Source: Polyangium sp. y55x31
Lineage (GTDB): Bacteria > Myxococcota_A > Polyangia > Polyangiales > Polyangiaceae
Length of the DNA: 64,000 nt
Assembly: GCF_029946505.1 (NCBI RefSeq)
Contig: NZ_JARZHG010000010.1
Coordinates: 231,425 to 295,424 of the forward strand
Direction: 5' to 3'
This document shows positions 53,376 to 62,395 of this stretch, piece after piece. The first letter of the stretch is position 1. Each line of letters opens with the position of its first letter. The notes beneath the pieces are model-generated. The model searched no databases, had not been told where the DNA came from, and saw only the letters and a list, made by a program, of their open reading frames with translations. The position numbers and the translations under genes are program-made.

Positions 53376-54626
53376 ATGCGCATGCAATGCTCCGGGGCGT
53401 TGCTCGGGACAACCCATTTTTCCTCTGGTGACGGCGGGCGGCTGCGTGTCCTCGCCGTGACGCGGATCTTCCCGAATCGGGTGGAGCCGCTCGCGTGCCC
53501 ATTCCAGCGCAGGCAGCTCGCCGCATTGTCGCGCCTCGCGGACGTCCAGGTGCTCGGGGTCGTGCCCTGGGTGCCCGGCGCTTCGCTGATGGGCGATCGC
53601 GCCCGGGTCGGAAAGCTCTGCCGTGTGCCCGCGGAGGACACGATCGACGGCCTGCACGTGGTGCACCCGCGCGCGCCGTACCTGCCGCTCGCCGGGCCGT
53701 GGCTCTCCGCCGTGAACGGGCCGCTCTACCTCGCGGGCCTCGTCCCGCACCTCGCCGCGCTGCGCCGACGCTTCGACGTCGTGCTCGGCGCGTTCCTCTT
53801 CCCCGACGCGTGGGCCGCGCGGCACCTCGCCCGCGCCCTCGGCCTGCCGTACGCCGTGAAGGCGCACGGCACCGACGTGAACGTGATCGCGCGCTGGCCG
53901 TCCGTGCGCGCCCTCGTGCACGCGACACTGCAGCGCGCGGGCGTGGTGATCGGCGTGAGCCGTCCGATGCTCGAGGCCCTCGCCGCGCTCGGCGCGCCGC
54001 GTGATCGTGTGACGCTCGTCCCGAACGGCGTCGATCGCGCGCTCTTCCAGCCACGAAGCCGCGGCGAGGCGCGGGCGGCGCTCGGGCTCGATGCGCGTTC
54101 GAAGGTGCTCGTCTACGTCGGACGCCTCGAACCGGAGAAGGGCCTGCACGAGCTCTGCGATGCGCTCGCTTCGATCGAAGCACGCGCGCCGAAGCAGTTC
54201 ACGGTCGCGCTCGTCGGTGATGGATCGATGCGCAAGACGCTGGAGGAGAAGCGTGACGCGGGGTTGCCGCTGGTCGTGACCGGCGCGCGCCCGGCCGAGG
54301 AGGTCGCGCGTTTCCTTGCCGCTTCCGATGCGCTCGTGCTCCCGAGCTGGAACGAGGGCACGCCCAACGTCGTGCTCGAAGCGCTCGCCGCGGGCCGCCC
54401 TGTCGTCGCGACGCGCGTGGGCGGCATCCCCGACGTCGTCTCGCACGAGCGCACGGGCCTGCTCGTGCCTGCGCGCGACACGGCTGCGCTTGCGAGGGCG
54501 ATCGAGCAAGCGACGAGCCGATCGTGGGACGAGGACGAGCTCACGCGAGCAGCGCCGCCCGGCTGGGATCGAAGTGCGGAGGCTTTGCTCGCGGCGCTCG
54601 AGCGCGCGAGATCGGTGCACGCATGA
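53376..54626 (+). CDS. Family 4 glycosyltransferase
   Basis: 416 residues from ATG 53376 (a TTG at 53364 and an ATG at 53382 are alternatives). GT-B fold: RVLAVTRIFPNRVEPLACPFQ, RPYAVKAHGTDVN-type region (LPYAVKAHGTDVNVIAR), VPNGVDRALFQP, LVYVGRLEPEKGLHELCDAL and the E-x7-E nucleotide-sugar motif (SWNEGTPNVVLEALAAGRPVVAT). It transfers a sugar from an NDP donor. The next gene overlaps it by 4 bases. It belongs to the exopolysaccharide group. Confidence 0.93.
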   Translation: MRMQCSGALLGTTHFSSGDGGRLRVLAVTRIFPNRVEPLACPFQRRQLAALSRLADVQVLGVVPWVPGASLMGDRARVGKLCRVPAEDTIDGLHVVHPRAPYLPLAGPWLSAVNGPLYLAGLVPHLAALRRRFDVVLGAFLFPDAWAARHLARALGLPYAVKAHGTDVNVIARWPSVRALVHATLQRAGVVIGVSRPMLEALAALGAPRDRVTLVPNGVDRALFQPRSRGEARAALGLDARSKVLVYVGRLEPEKGLHELCDALASIEARAPKQFTVALVGDGSMRKTLEEKRDAGLPLVVTGARPAEEVARFLAASDALVLPSWNEGTPNVVLEALAAGRPVVATRVGGIPDVVSHERTGLLVPARDTAALARAIEQATSRSWDEDELTRAAPPGWDRSAEALLAALERARSVHA

Positions 54627-56506
54627 AGCGCGGGGCGAGCGTCGCGTCGGCCCTCGCGCTCTTCTTCGTCGCGACCGCGGCGGCAGCCGAAGGGCCCCGC
54701 GTCGTCGTGGTGGACGACGGCGCGCGCGTGCGGCGCGAAGGGCCCGATCTCGATCGAGTGATCACGCGAGGGCAAACGCTCGGCGGAGCTGATCGACCGA
54801 TCGAGCTCGCAGCGCTCCGCGGCGAGGTGGTCGCGATCCAGGTGATCGTCGAGGCCGGCGACACGCCGCTCGACGCCGTCCGCGTGGAGATCGCGCCGCC
54901 GCGGGCGCCGATCCGTGTCGATCGTTTCATCGAGTCGTATGTCGAGATCACCGCACGATCCCGCAACGATCGGCACGCGGGCGAATCACTCGGCTGGACG
55001 CCTTCGTCGCGTCCTCCCGACGAGGACGTGCTCGGCGCCGTGCCCGACGCGCTGGTCCCCGTGGAGCATGCGCCTTCGTGGCTCCCCTACCCTTTGCGGA
55101 TCCAACCTCGATCCCGCGGCGCGATCTGGATCGACGTCGAGGTCCCCACGAGCACGCCGCCCGGCCGTTACCCGACCGAGATCGTCGTGACGCATGCAGG
55201 CGGCGCCCTCTCGCGTTTGCCTGTGGCCCTCGACGTCGCCAGCGCCGAGCTCCCGTACCGCGCCACGAGCTTCCTCGCCTACTACGAGCCACGAAACCTC
55301 GTCCAGCGCATCGGGTCACTCGAACCCGCGGAGAGACAGCTCTTCCAGCTCCTCCACCGGCACCACGTGGATGCGCTCGGCTCGATCCGCACCGAAGCCG
55401 ACGTCGATCGCCTCCGCCCCGCGCTCACGGGTGATTTGTACACCAAAGAATACGGTTACGATGGCCCGGGAGAAGGCATCCCTGCGACTGCGGTCACGCT
55501 CGGCGCCTACGGCACGCTCGGCGATCCGCACCCGGACAAACTCCGCGCGATCGAGGCGCTCGTCCCGAAGATCCCGGACGCGATCGAGGACATCTTCCTC
55601 TACGCGATCGACGAGCAGTGCAAGAGCCCGCGTGGCCCGACGTGGCGCTCGCTCCTCGCGCGCTCGCCCGTGCAGAAGCGCGTGCGCGTGGCGCACTCCT
55701 GCGCCGAGGACCCACGCCACCAGAAGGTCGACCTCGTCCTCTTGCCGTCGCAGACCTTCCAGCAAGACGCGGCGCTCGGCACCCGCGATCAAGGCCGCGA
55801 CGTGTGGGTCTACAACGGAAGGCTCCCGCACTCGGGTCCGCTCATGCTCGACGCACCCGCCACGAGCCTGCTCGCCGATGCCTGGATCGCGGCCACGCGG
55901 CCCACGGGTCGCTGGTTCCTCTGGGAGACGACCTTCTGGAACGACGGGAACCGCGGCGGCCGCGGCCCGATCGATCCCTTCGTCGTCGCCGAGACCTTCC
56001 ACAACGACGAAGGCGACAGCGCGCTCGGCGACGGCGTCCTCGTCTACCCGGGCAAACAGATGGGCCGCTTCGCGCACCACTCGGCCGGCTTCGAGGGCGT
56101 CTTCCCTTCGATGCGGCTGAAGCTCTTGCGCCGCGGCATCCAGGACGCGGGCTACCTCGCGCTCGCGCGGAGCGCGCATCCGGCCGAGGCCGATGCGATC
56201 ACCACGCGCCTCCTTCCTCGCGCGCTCGACGAGGTCGACCTCGATGAAGTCACGCCGTTTCCCACGGACGCCGCCCCGTACAAGGCCGCGCGCGAAGCTC
56301 TCCGCGCGCTCATCCCGGACGGCGGGCGCCTCGATCCCCGCCAAACGGCGGCCGTCCTCGACGCGGGTCGCGCAGCGCGTCAAATCGCGCGAGGGCCTCT
56401 CTTTCGCGGCAAAACGCGCCTCGTCGTGGCCTTCGCCACCCTCGCGCTCGTCGCCGCATCCCTCGCTGGGTGGCTCGTTCGACGCGCGCGACGCCGTGCT
56501 TCGTGA
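54623..56506 (+). CDS. DUF4091 glycoside-hydrolase-like protein, membrane-anchored
   Basis: 627 residues. Signal peptide (MKRGASVASALALFFVATAAAAEG), a beta domain to ~200, then a (beta/alpha)8-like region with LFQLLHRHHVDALGSIRTEAD and IEDIFLYAIDEQ (DE pair). The DUF4091 segment is FLWETTFWNDGNRGG...GDGVLVYPGKQM...PSMRLKLLRRGIQDAGYL. A C-terminal helix (RLVVAFATLALVAASLAGWLV) and Arg-rich tail anchor it. It may trim or modify the polysaccharide. It is coupled to the GT4 gene (4-base overlap). Confidence 0.85.
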   Translation: MKRGASVASALALFFVATAAAAEGPRVVVVDDGARVRREGPDLDRVITRGQTLGGADRPIELAALRGEVVAIQVIVEAGDTPLDAVRVEIAPPRAPIRVDRFIESYVEITARSRNDRHAGESLGWTPSSRPPDEDVLGAVPDALVPVEHAPSWLPYPLRIQPRSRGAIWIDVEVPTSTPPGRYPTEIVVTHAGGALSRLPVALDVASAELPYRATSFLAYYEPRNLVQRIGSLEPAERQLFQLLHRHHVDALGSIRTEADVDRLRPALTGDLYTKEYGYDGPGEGIPATAVTLGAYGTLGDPHPDKLRAIEALVPKIPDAIEDIFLYAIDEQCKSPRGPTWRSLLARSPVQKRVRVAHSCAEDPRHQKVDLVLLPSQTFQQDAALGTRDQGRDVWVYNGRLPHSGPLMLDAPATSLLADAWIAATRPTGRWFLWETTFWNDGNRGGRGPIDPFVVAETFHNDEGDSALGDGVLVYPGKQMGRFAHHSAGFEGVFPSMRLKLLRRGIQDAGYLALARSAHPAEADAITTRLLPRALDEVDLDEVTPFPTDAAPYKAAREALRALIPDGGRLDPRQTAAVLDAGRAARQIARGPLFRGKTRLVVAFATLALVAASLAGWLVRRARRRAS

Positions 56507-56545
56507 TCCGCGGACGGGCAGCCTGGGGTAAGCTCGCCCTCGCGA

Positions 56546-57364
56546 ATGCCCCCGAAGAAAGCACCGTCCGCGGCCTCGCCTCCGCCTTCCGACGTGGGGC
56601 TCCTCGAGGAGATCGGCGGCGGTTTTCTCGGCGCCGCGGCCACCGTCGGCGGCATGGGCATGCTCGGCTACCAGATCCTGCGGAGGCTCGTCACCTTCCG
56701 CATCGATCGCGCCGAGACCCTCCGAAACCTCTATCGGATGGGCGTGAAATCGATCCCGATCGTGATCGTCACGGCCCTCTTCACGGGCGCGATCATGGTC
56801 ATCCAGGCCGCGCCGCTCGTCGTGCGCCTCGGGGCGCAGGGCCTGCTCGGCTGGGGCGCGGGCTTCGGCATCCTGCGCGAGATCGCGCCGCTGCTCACCG
56901 CGCTCATGATCAACGGCCGCGTCGGCGCGAACAACACCGCCGAGCTCGGCACCATGGTCGTCACCGAGCAGATCGACGCGCTGCGCGTGCTCGCGATCGA
57001 TCCCATCGCGTTCCTCATCGCGCCGCGCTTCGTCGCGATGGTGACCACGCTCTTCCTGTCCACGATCTTCGCCGACACGCTCGCGCTGTTCGGCGCCGCG
57101 TACGGAGGCCTCGGCCTGCTCGGCGTCGAGCCGAAGACGTTCTACAACGGCCTCACGAGCGGCCTGCTCGGGCTCAACGACGTGACGAGTGGACTCATCA
57201 AGAGCATCGTCTTCGGCATCGTGATCGCGCTGTCGAGCTGCCAGTACGGGCTCGGGGTGAAGGGCGGCGCGCCGGGCGTCGGGCGGGCCGTGAACGCGAC
57301 CGTCGTGGCCTCGGCCGCGGGCATCTTCGTCCTCGACTACTTCGTCTCCTTCACGCTGGACTGA
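56546..57364 (+). CDS. MlaE-family ABC permease, first copy
   Basis: 272 residues, about five membrane helices. Typical MlaE: FTGAIMVIQAAPLVVRLGAQG, REIAPLLTALMINGRVGANNTAELGTMVVTEQIDALRVLAIDP, LFLSTIFADTLALFGAAYGG. It forms the membrane part of MCE-type lipid transport between outer and inner membranes. A second MlaE gene starts 6 bases later. The ATPase and MCE protein are encoded 2 kb away, with mutM between. Permease pairs in one system are uncommon in proteobacteria. Confidence 0.93.
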   Translation: MPPKKAPSAASPPPSDVGLLEEIGGGFLGAAATVGGMGMLGYQILRRLVTFRIDRAETLRNLYRMGVKSIPIVIVTALFTGAIMVIQAAPLVVRLGAQGLLGWGAGFGILREIAPLLTALMINGRVGANNTAELGTMVVTEQIDALRVLAIDPIAFLIAPRFVAMVTTLFLSTIFADTLALFGAAYGGLGLLGVEPKTFYNGLTSGLLGLNDVTSGLIKSIVFGIVIALSSCQYGLGVKGGAPGVGRAVNATVVASAAGIFVLDYFVSFTLD

Positions 57365-57370
57365 GGGCAC

Positions 57371-58222
57371 GTGAGCGCGGCGAAGACCCACGACGAACCC
57401 GCGCCGCCGAGTGGCATCGACCAGGCCGCCGAGGAGCCGGACACGTCGATCGCGGCCGTGGTCGGCGCGCAGGCGATAGAGCTCGTGGGCATGGGCCTCG
57501 AGATCGCCTCCGTGTTCATCCGGACGCTCTACTACTGCTTCCGCGGCCGGCCGGACTTCGGCGCGGTCGTGCGGCAGATGTTCGAGATCGGCAACCGCTC
57601 GGTCGTCTTCTTGACCGTGGTGATGGGCTTCATCGGGATGATCCTGGTCCTCCAGGGAGGGCTTCAGGTGAAGCGCATCCTGCCCGAGTTCAGCATGGTC
57701 GGCGCCTCGTACCTGGAGCTGCTCGTCCGGGATCTCGCGGCCACGATCAGCGCGCTCATGCTCGCCACGCGCGTCGGCGCGGGCATCGCGGCCGAGATCG
57801 GCTCGATGGTCGTCACCGAGCAGGTCGACGCGCTGCGCATGTGCGCGGCCGACCCGATCGACTACCTCATCAAGCCGCGGTTCCTCGCGAGCCTCGTCAT
57901 GACGATCTGCCTCGTCATCTGGGCGGCGGGCGTCGCGATGCTGACGGGCATGCTCACCGCGTACATCATGTTCGATGTCAACCCACGGACGTTCTTCAAC
58001 CTGCACCTCGTCGACACGGGCGACCTCGTCGTGGGCCTGGCGAAGTGCCTGGCGTACGGCGCCGCGATCCCGGTCGTCGCGGGCCACTCGGGGCTCACCA
58101 CGCACGGCGGCAGCGAGGGCGTCGGCTGGGCGACCACGCGCGCTGTCGTGAACGCCTCGCTCGCGGTGATCGTGCTCGATCTGATCCTCTCCGCGCTTGG
58201 CTACGTGCTCCTGGGTCCCTAG
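57371..58222 (+). CDS. MlaE-family ABC permease, second copy
   Basis: 283 residues from GTG 57371. FLTVVMGFIGMILVLQGGLQV, LVRDLAATISALMLATRVGAGIAAEIGSMVVTEQVDALRMCAADP and GLAKCLAYGAAIPVVAGHSGL mark it as MlaE. The N-terminal ~30 residues are Glu/Pro-rich. It differs clearly from the first copy, so the two may form a heteromeric permease. Genes for the ATPase (59.1 kb) and MCE subunit (59.9 kb) follow, with mutM between. Confidence 0.93.
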   Translation: MSAAKTHDEPAPPSGIDQAAEEPDTSIAAVVGAQAIELVGMGLEIASVFIRTLYYCFRGRPDFGAVVRQMFEIGNRSVVFLTVVMGFIGMILVLQGGLQVKRILPEFSMVGASYLELLVRDLAATISALMLATRVGAGIAAEIGSMVVTEQVDALRMCAADPIDYLIKPRFLASLVMTICLVIWAAGVAMLTGMLTAYIMFDVNPRTFFNLHLVDTGDLVVGLAKCLAYGAAIPVVAGHSGLTTHGGSEGVGWATTRAVVNASLAVIVLDLILSALGYVLLGP

Positions 58223-58244
58223 GTTCGTTCTGACGCCCCGCACC

Positions 58245-59090
58245 ATGCCCGAGCTGCCCGAGGTCGAGCACCAGGCGCGCGCGCTCCGCCGGATCCTCGA
58301 AGGCGCGCGCATCGAGCGCGCCGAAGCCGACGCGACGCCCGTTCTGAAAGGAAAAACCACGCCGGCCACGTTCGCGGACGCCCTCGCGGGGCGCTCGTTC
58401 TGCGGGATCGAGCGCGTGGGCAAGCAGCTTCTGCTCTCGTTCGACGCGGGCACGGGCCTCGCCTGCCACCTCGGCATGACGGGCAAGTGGCGTTGCCGCG
58501 TGGGCGACGAACCTCCCCGCCACGGCCGCGCGCGCCTCTTTTTGCAGGACGGCCGCGTGCTCGACTACGTCGACGTGCGGATGCTCGGTCGGCTCGAAAT
58601 CGTACCGCGCGACGCGTTCGCGACGATCGTCTCGTCCCTCGGCCCCGATCCGCTGCGCGACGGCCTCGACGCGCCTCGCCTCACCGCGCGGATCGCCGGC
58701 GCTTCCCGGCCGATCAAGAACGTCCTGCTCGATCAGACCGTCCTCGCGGGACTCGGCAACATCCAGGCGACCGAGGCCCTCTTCCGCGCCCGCGTGCATC
58801 CTTCCCGCGCGGCCGACTCGCTCACGCCTGCCGAGCTCGAAGCGCTCGCCGACGGGATCCTCGCGACGATCACGCACACGCTCACCGCGCATGAACGCGA
58901 CGACGAGATCGTCTACCTCTCCGATCGAACCGACGCGCCGAACCCGTTCCTCGTGTACGGTCGCGTGGGCGAACCTTGCCCGCGTTGCGGCGTGCCGATC
59001 CGCGCTCTCACGATCGCCGGCCGCACGAGCCCCTTCTGCCCGCGCTGCCAGCGCCTCACTCGATCGGGCCCTCGGCGCGGCCGTGGATGA
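58245..59090 (+). CDS. mutM: Formamidopyrimidine-DNA glycosylase
   Basis: 281 residues from ATG 58245. Start MPELPEVEHQARAL provides catalytic Pro2 and Glu3. LACHLGMTGKWR, YVDVRMLGRLEIVP, QTVLAGLGNIQATEALFRARVHPS follow, and the C-terminal zinc finger CPRCG...CPRCQR is present. It removes 8-oxoguanine and FaPy lesions. It sits inside a lipid-transport gene group and overlaps the convergent ATPase gene by 35 bases at the 3' end. Confidence 0.97.
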   Translation: MPELPEVEHQARALRRILEGARIERAEADATPVLKGKTTPATFADALAGRSFCGIERVGKQLLLSFDAGTGLACHLGMTGKWRCRVGDEPPRHGRARLFLQDGRVLDYVDVRMLGRLEIVPRDAFATIVSSLGPDPLRDGLDAPRLTARIAGASRPIKNVLLDQTVLAGLGNIQATEALFRARVHPSRAADSLTPAELEALADGILATITHTLTAHERDDEIVYLSDRTDAPNPFLVYGRVGEPCPRCGVPIRALTIAGRTSPFCPRCQRLTRSGPRRGRG

Positions 59091-59796
59091 ACTGCTGGAT
59101 GATCGCGTCGTTCGAGGCCTTGAAGTCGTCCGGAGTCCCAAGAAGACGCACAAAACCTTTGTAGAGCATCACGATCCGATCGGCGATCGAGAAGATGCTC
59201 ACGAGGTCGTGGCTCACGACGATGCTCGTCACGCCGAGCGTGTCGCTGAGCTCGCGGATGAGTTTGTCCACGCGCCGCGCGCTCACCGGATCGAGGCTCG
59301 TCGTCGGCTCGTCGAAGAGCACGTACCTCGGATCGAGCGTGAGCGCGCGCGCGATGGCCACGCGCTTGCGCATGCCGTCGCCGAGCTCGGGCGGGAAGCG
59401 ATCGGCGAACTCGCGCATGTGCACCTGATCGAGCCGTTTTCGCGCCTCGGCGAGCGCCTCCTTCGGCTTCAGGCCTTTGTGCTTGCGCAGCGGCAGCGCC
59501 ACGTTCTCCGCGCAGGTCATCGAGTCGAACAGCGTCGAGTGCTGGAAGACCATCGCGCACTTCATGCGCACCGGGTACATCTGCTCCTCGTCGAAGCGGC
59601 TGATCTCCTCGCCGTCGAGCCAGATCTCGCCCGCGTCCGGGTAAAGCAGGCCCACGAGGTGCTTGATGAGCACGCTCTTGCCCACGCCCGATTGACCGAT
59701 GATGAAAAAAACCTCCCCGTCTTGAACGTCGAAGCTGACGTCCTCGATGACCTTCTTCGTCCCGAAGGACTTGGCGAGGTGGCGGAAGGAAATCAT
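59056..59796 (-). CDS. MlaF-like ABC ATPase for lipid transport
   Basis: 246 residues. Walker A is GQSGVGKSVL, the D-loop region is LFDEPTTSLDPVSARR, H-loop VVSHDLVS. The signature motif reads PPELGDGMRKRVAIARAL, with LGDGM in place of LSGGM of canonical ATPases. MlaF-type features, such as RHLAKSFGTKKVIEDVSFDV and CAMVFQHSTLFDSMT, are present. It drives the MlaE permeases. It is divergent from the MCE gene by 71 bases and convergent with mutM. Confidence 0.93.
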   Translation of the reverse strand: MISFRHLAKSFGTKKVIEDVSFDVQDGEVFFIIGQSGVGKSVLIKHLVGLLYPDAGEIWLDGEEISRFDEEQMYPVRMKCAMVFQHSTLFDSMTCAENVALPLRKHKGLKPKEALAEARKRLDQVHMREFADRFPPELGDGMRKRVAIARALTLDPRYVLFDEPTTSLDPVSARRVDKLIRELSDTLGVTSIVVSHDLVSIFSIADRIVMLYKGFVRLLGTPDDFKASNDAIIQQFIHGRAEGPIE

Positions 59797-59867
59797 GACG
59801 CAGTGAGCCGCATACTCGGGGCTACGCGGGTCTGGGTTTGCCGCTGGACATCGTGCATAGTGGACGC

Positions 59868-60893
59868 ATGGCGAGCCCGCGATCCATCGAGGTCAAGGTC
59901 GGCATCCTGATCCTGACGGCCACCGTGCTCCTCGCGGTGTTCATCCTCGTCATGGGCGGCATCAACTTCCAGTCCACGTATGCCCTCTTCGTCGACTTCG
60001 ACAACCCCGGCGGCCTGCAAAGCGGCGCTCCTGTAAAGATCGCCGGCGTCAAAGTAGGAAAAATTACGGAAATACAGTTCCGGGGTGGAGAGGCGCCGGG
60101 CGGCGCGGGCAAACGCGAGCCGCTCGTGCGTGTGAAGGTCGAGCTCGAGAAGCGCTACCAGCAGAGCGTGCGTGACAACGCGGTCTTTTACGTGACCTCG
60201 TCGAGCGTGCTCGGTGAGCAGTTCCTCGCGCTCGATCCCGGCTCGGGCGATCGACCCGTGCTCGCGGAGAACGCCATCGTGCGAGGCCTCGATCCGCCGC
60301 GCCTCGACATGCTGATCGCGAAGGCGTACGACCTGCTCGACACGACGGTCAACGCGCTCTCCGGCAACAAGGACGAGATCGGCACCGCGCTGAACGGCCT
60401 CTCGCGCACGCTGAAGGGCACCGGCGATTTCTTCGAGAAGAACGGCGACCGTCTCGACCGCATCGCGGCGAACGTCGAGCAGATCACGGTGGACACACAG
60501 GACACCGTGCGCGAGGCCAAGCAGAAGTACGTCGAGAACCCGCAGATCGATCGCATCCTCGCGAACGTGGACAAGACGACGGGCGCGCTCGCGCAGGACG
60601 CGCCGCCGCTGCTCGCGGACGCGAAGGCCACGCTCGCCAACGTCAAGCGCGTGAGCGAGACCGTCGGCGGCGAAAACGAGCAGGCGAAGATCCGGCAGGC
60701 GATCGGCGATCTCGCCGAGATCGCCAAGACCACGAAGGGCATCACCCAGGACGCGCAGGAGATCGCGTCGAGCGTGCGGCGTGGCAAGGGAACGGTGGGC
60801 GCGCTCGTGATGGACGAGCAGCTCTACGACGACCTCCAGGAGCTCGTGCGCGACCTCAAGCACAACCCCTGGAAGTTCTTCTGGCGCGAGTAA
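59868..60893 (+). CDS. MlaD/MCE-domain lipid transport protein
   Basis: 341 residues from ATG 59868. One N-terminal membrane helix (VGILILTATVLLAVFILVMGG), then the MCE domain: YALFVDFDNPGGLQSGAPVKIAGVKVGKI...SSVLGEQFLALDPGSGD. A long helical C-terminus (~150-330) probably forms a tunnel or coiled coil, as in MCE proteins bridging the periplasm. It belongs with the two MlaE permeases and MlaF-like ATPase. No mlaC or mlaB is visible. Confidence 0.93.
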   Translation: MASPRSIEVKVGILILTATVLLAVFILVMGGINFQSTYALFVDFDNPGGLQSGAPVKIAGVKVGKITEIQFRGGEAPGGAGKREPLVRVKVELEKRYQQSVRDNAVFYVTSSSVLGEQFLALDPGSGDRPVLAENAIVRGLDPPRLDMLIAKAYDLLDTTVNALSGNKDEIGTALNGLSRTLKGTGDFFEKNGDRLDRIAANVEQITVDTQDTVREAKQKYVENPQIDRILANVDKTTGALAQDAPPLLADAKATLANVKRVSETVGGENEQAKIRQAIGDLAEIAKTTKGITQDAQEIASSVRRGKGTVGALVMDEQLYDDLQELVRDLKHNPWKFFWRE

Positions 60894-60905
60894 TCGCGCG
60901 AAGCC

Positions 60906-61121
60906 TCACTCGAACTCGAAGAGGGCTTCCCCTTCCTTCACGGCCTTGCCCTCCTCCGTCAGGACCTTCGTGATCGTGCCCTCGTCCTCGGCTTCGACGG
61001 GCATCTCCATCTTCATCGACTCGAGGATCGCGACGGTGGTCCCTTCCTCGACCTTGTCGCCGACCTTGACCTCGATCTTCCACACGTTGCCCGTGATGTG
61101 CGCCTTGATGACCTTTGCCAT
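60906..61121 (-). CDS. Biotin/lipoyl-attachment domain protein
   Basis: 71 residues, a whole biotinyl domain: MAKVIKAHITGNVWKIEVKVGD, then the attachment motif ESMKMEMPVEA with the biotinylated Lys, and AVKEGEALFEFE. Such stand-alone domains serve acyl-CoA or other biotin carboxylases, with the rest encoded elsewhere. It stands alone, convergent with the MCE gene by a 12-base gap. Confidence 0.92.
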   Translation of the reverse strand: MAKVIKAHITGNVWKIEVKVGDKVEEGTTVAILESMKMEMPVEAEDEGTITKVLTEEGKAVKEGEALFEFE

Positions 61122-61493
61122 GGGGCGGCGACGCTAGCGGAGGTCCGTCTCGATGGGAAGCGAGGACGGACGGGTCCTCGCGTGCGCCCCGCGCCCCGGG
61201 GCCGCGGCTGATCCCGGAAACGGCGCGTCCGTCAAGCGGGAAAACGCAGATTGGGGCCCTCGGGCACGGAGTTCACCCGTCTTCCGGGACGAAATCCCGA
61301 GGTGCGGCAGGCCCTCGGGAAAAGAATCGACTCCACCCAATTGACAGGCATCTTGAGGAGTTGATACCGACAGGCGCCGCGGTACTCTCACATTGGCGGG
61401 TGTCCTCGGAAAGGTGCGGTCGTGCTGTCGAAGCACGGCGGTCCTCCCCCGGGGCGAACGGCGAGCGCGCTGCTTTCGAAGGAGCCACGACGC
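61122..61493. promoter_or_regulatory. Divergent intergenic region with TTGACA element
   Basis: This 372-base gap separates the divergent biotinyl-domain gene and coiled-coil gene. A perfect -35 TTGACA lies at 61342-61347, with TTGATACC 15-16 bases downstream as a weak -10; it would drive the coiled-coil gene with a ~120-base leader. The opposite promoter is not obvious. Nothing protein-coding is convincing in the stretch. Confidence 0.35.
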
Positions 61494-62246
61494 ATGTCCG
61501 AACAGAAGGAAAGCTCGGTCCTGTTCTCCCTCAAGGAGCTCATGAACCTCGAGGAGGACCGTATCAAGCAGGAGGAGGATGCGAAGGCCGCCGCTGCGGC
61601 CGCCGCAGAACGAGCCCGGCTCGACGAGGAGCGCCGGAAGCGCGACGAAGAAGAAGCGCGCATCCGGGCCGAGGAAGAGCGCAGGGCGCTGGAAGAGCGC
61701 AAGGCCCGCGAAGAGGCCGCGCGTCTCGAAGCGATCCGTCAGGCCGAGGTCGAGAAGGCCCGCGTCGAGGCCGAGCAGAAGGCCCGCCTCGAGGCGATGA
61801 ACGCGCAGCAGCAGCACGAGCGGAAGCTCGCCGAGCTGCAGCACGACGAGTCGAAGAAGAAGCTGCGCAAGACGCTCTACGGCGTGGTCGCGGCAGTCGT
61901 CGTGCTCGGCGGCGCCACGGCCGGCATCATCATCAACCAGAGCCAGAAGGCCGAGCAGGAGCGCCAGGCCCTCGCCGATCAGGCGCGGCAAGCCGAGGAA
62001 GAGCGCAAGAAGGCCGAGCAACAGGCGAAGGAGCAGCAGCAGAAGATCGACAGCCTGCTCAGCCAGTTGACGAGCGCGAAGGACGAGGCGACGCGTCTCG
62101 CCCTGCAGAAGCAGCTCGACGAAGAGAAGGCGAAGCAGGACGCGGCCAAGAAGGGCGGCGGCGGTGGTGGTCGTCCGGCAGCGGGCGGCGGCGCAGCCAA
62201 GCCCTGCAACTGCGCGCCCGGCGATCCGCTCTGCAGCTGCCTCTGA
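61494..62246 (+). CDS. Coiled-coil membrane protein with Cys-rich tail
   Basis: 250 residues from ATG 61494 (GGAG upstream). A start SEQKESSVLFSLKELMNLEEDRI is followed by a long charged coiled coil (~20-120, rich in Glu/Arg/Ala), one membrane helix (LYGVVAAVVVLGGATAGIIIN), a second coiled coil (~150-215) and a Gly-rich tail ending CNCAPGDPLCSCL. The Cys-tail could bind metal or form disulfides. Family not recognised. It is followed by a terminator hairpin. Confidence 0.75.
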   Translation: MSEQKESSVLFSLKELMNLEEDRIKQEEDAKAAAAAAAERARLDEERRKRDEEEARIRAEEERRALEERKAREEAARLEAIRQAEVEKARVEAEQKARLEAMNAQQQHERKLAELQHDESKKKLRKTLYGVVAAVVVLGGATAGIIINQSQKAEQERQALADQARQAEEERKKAEQQAKEQQQKIDSLLSQLTSAKDEATRLALQKQLDEEKAKQDAAKKGGGGGGRPAAGGGAAKPCNCAPGDPLCSCL

Positions 62247-62256
62247 GAAAGGCGAT

Positions 62257-62284
62257 CGGCCCGCGCGATCGCAAGCGCGGGCCG
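62257..62284 (+). terminator. Hairpin terminator candidate
   Basis: CGGCCCGCGC (62257-62266) pairs perfectly with GCGCGGGCCG (62275-62284) across 8 bases, ten bases after the coiled-coil gene. No long T-run follows, as often in high-G+C genomes. Confidence 0.55.
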
Positions 62285-62285
62285 C

Positions 62286-62310
62286 CGTTTGCATCGCCAA
62301 GGTGCAAACG
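62286..62310 (+). promoter_or_regulatory. Hairpin in the pyrF leader
   Basis: CGTTTGCA (62286-62293) pairs with TGCAAACG (62303-62310), loop of 9 bases. It lies ~85 bases before pyrF and directly after the terminator stem. It is a possible operator or leader structure; no factor can be named. Confidence 0.35.
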
Positions 62311-62395
62311 CATGAAGCGCACGGCTCCCGCGACAGCCCCGGACACCTCGTCCGGCCGCGAATCCCCCTCCCCTCATGACCCCGATGAAGCCCCG

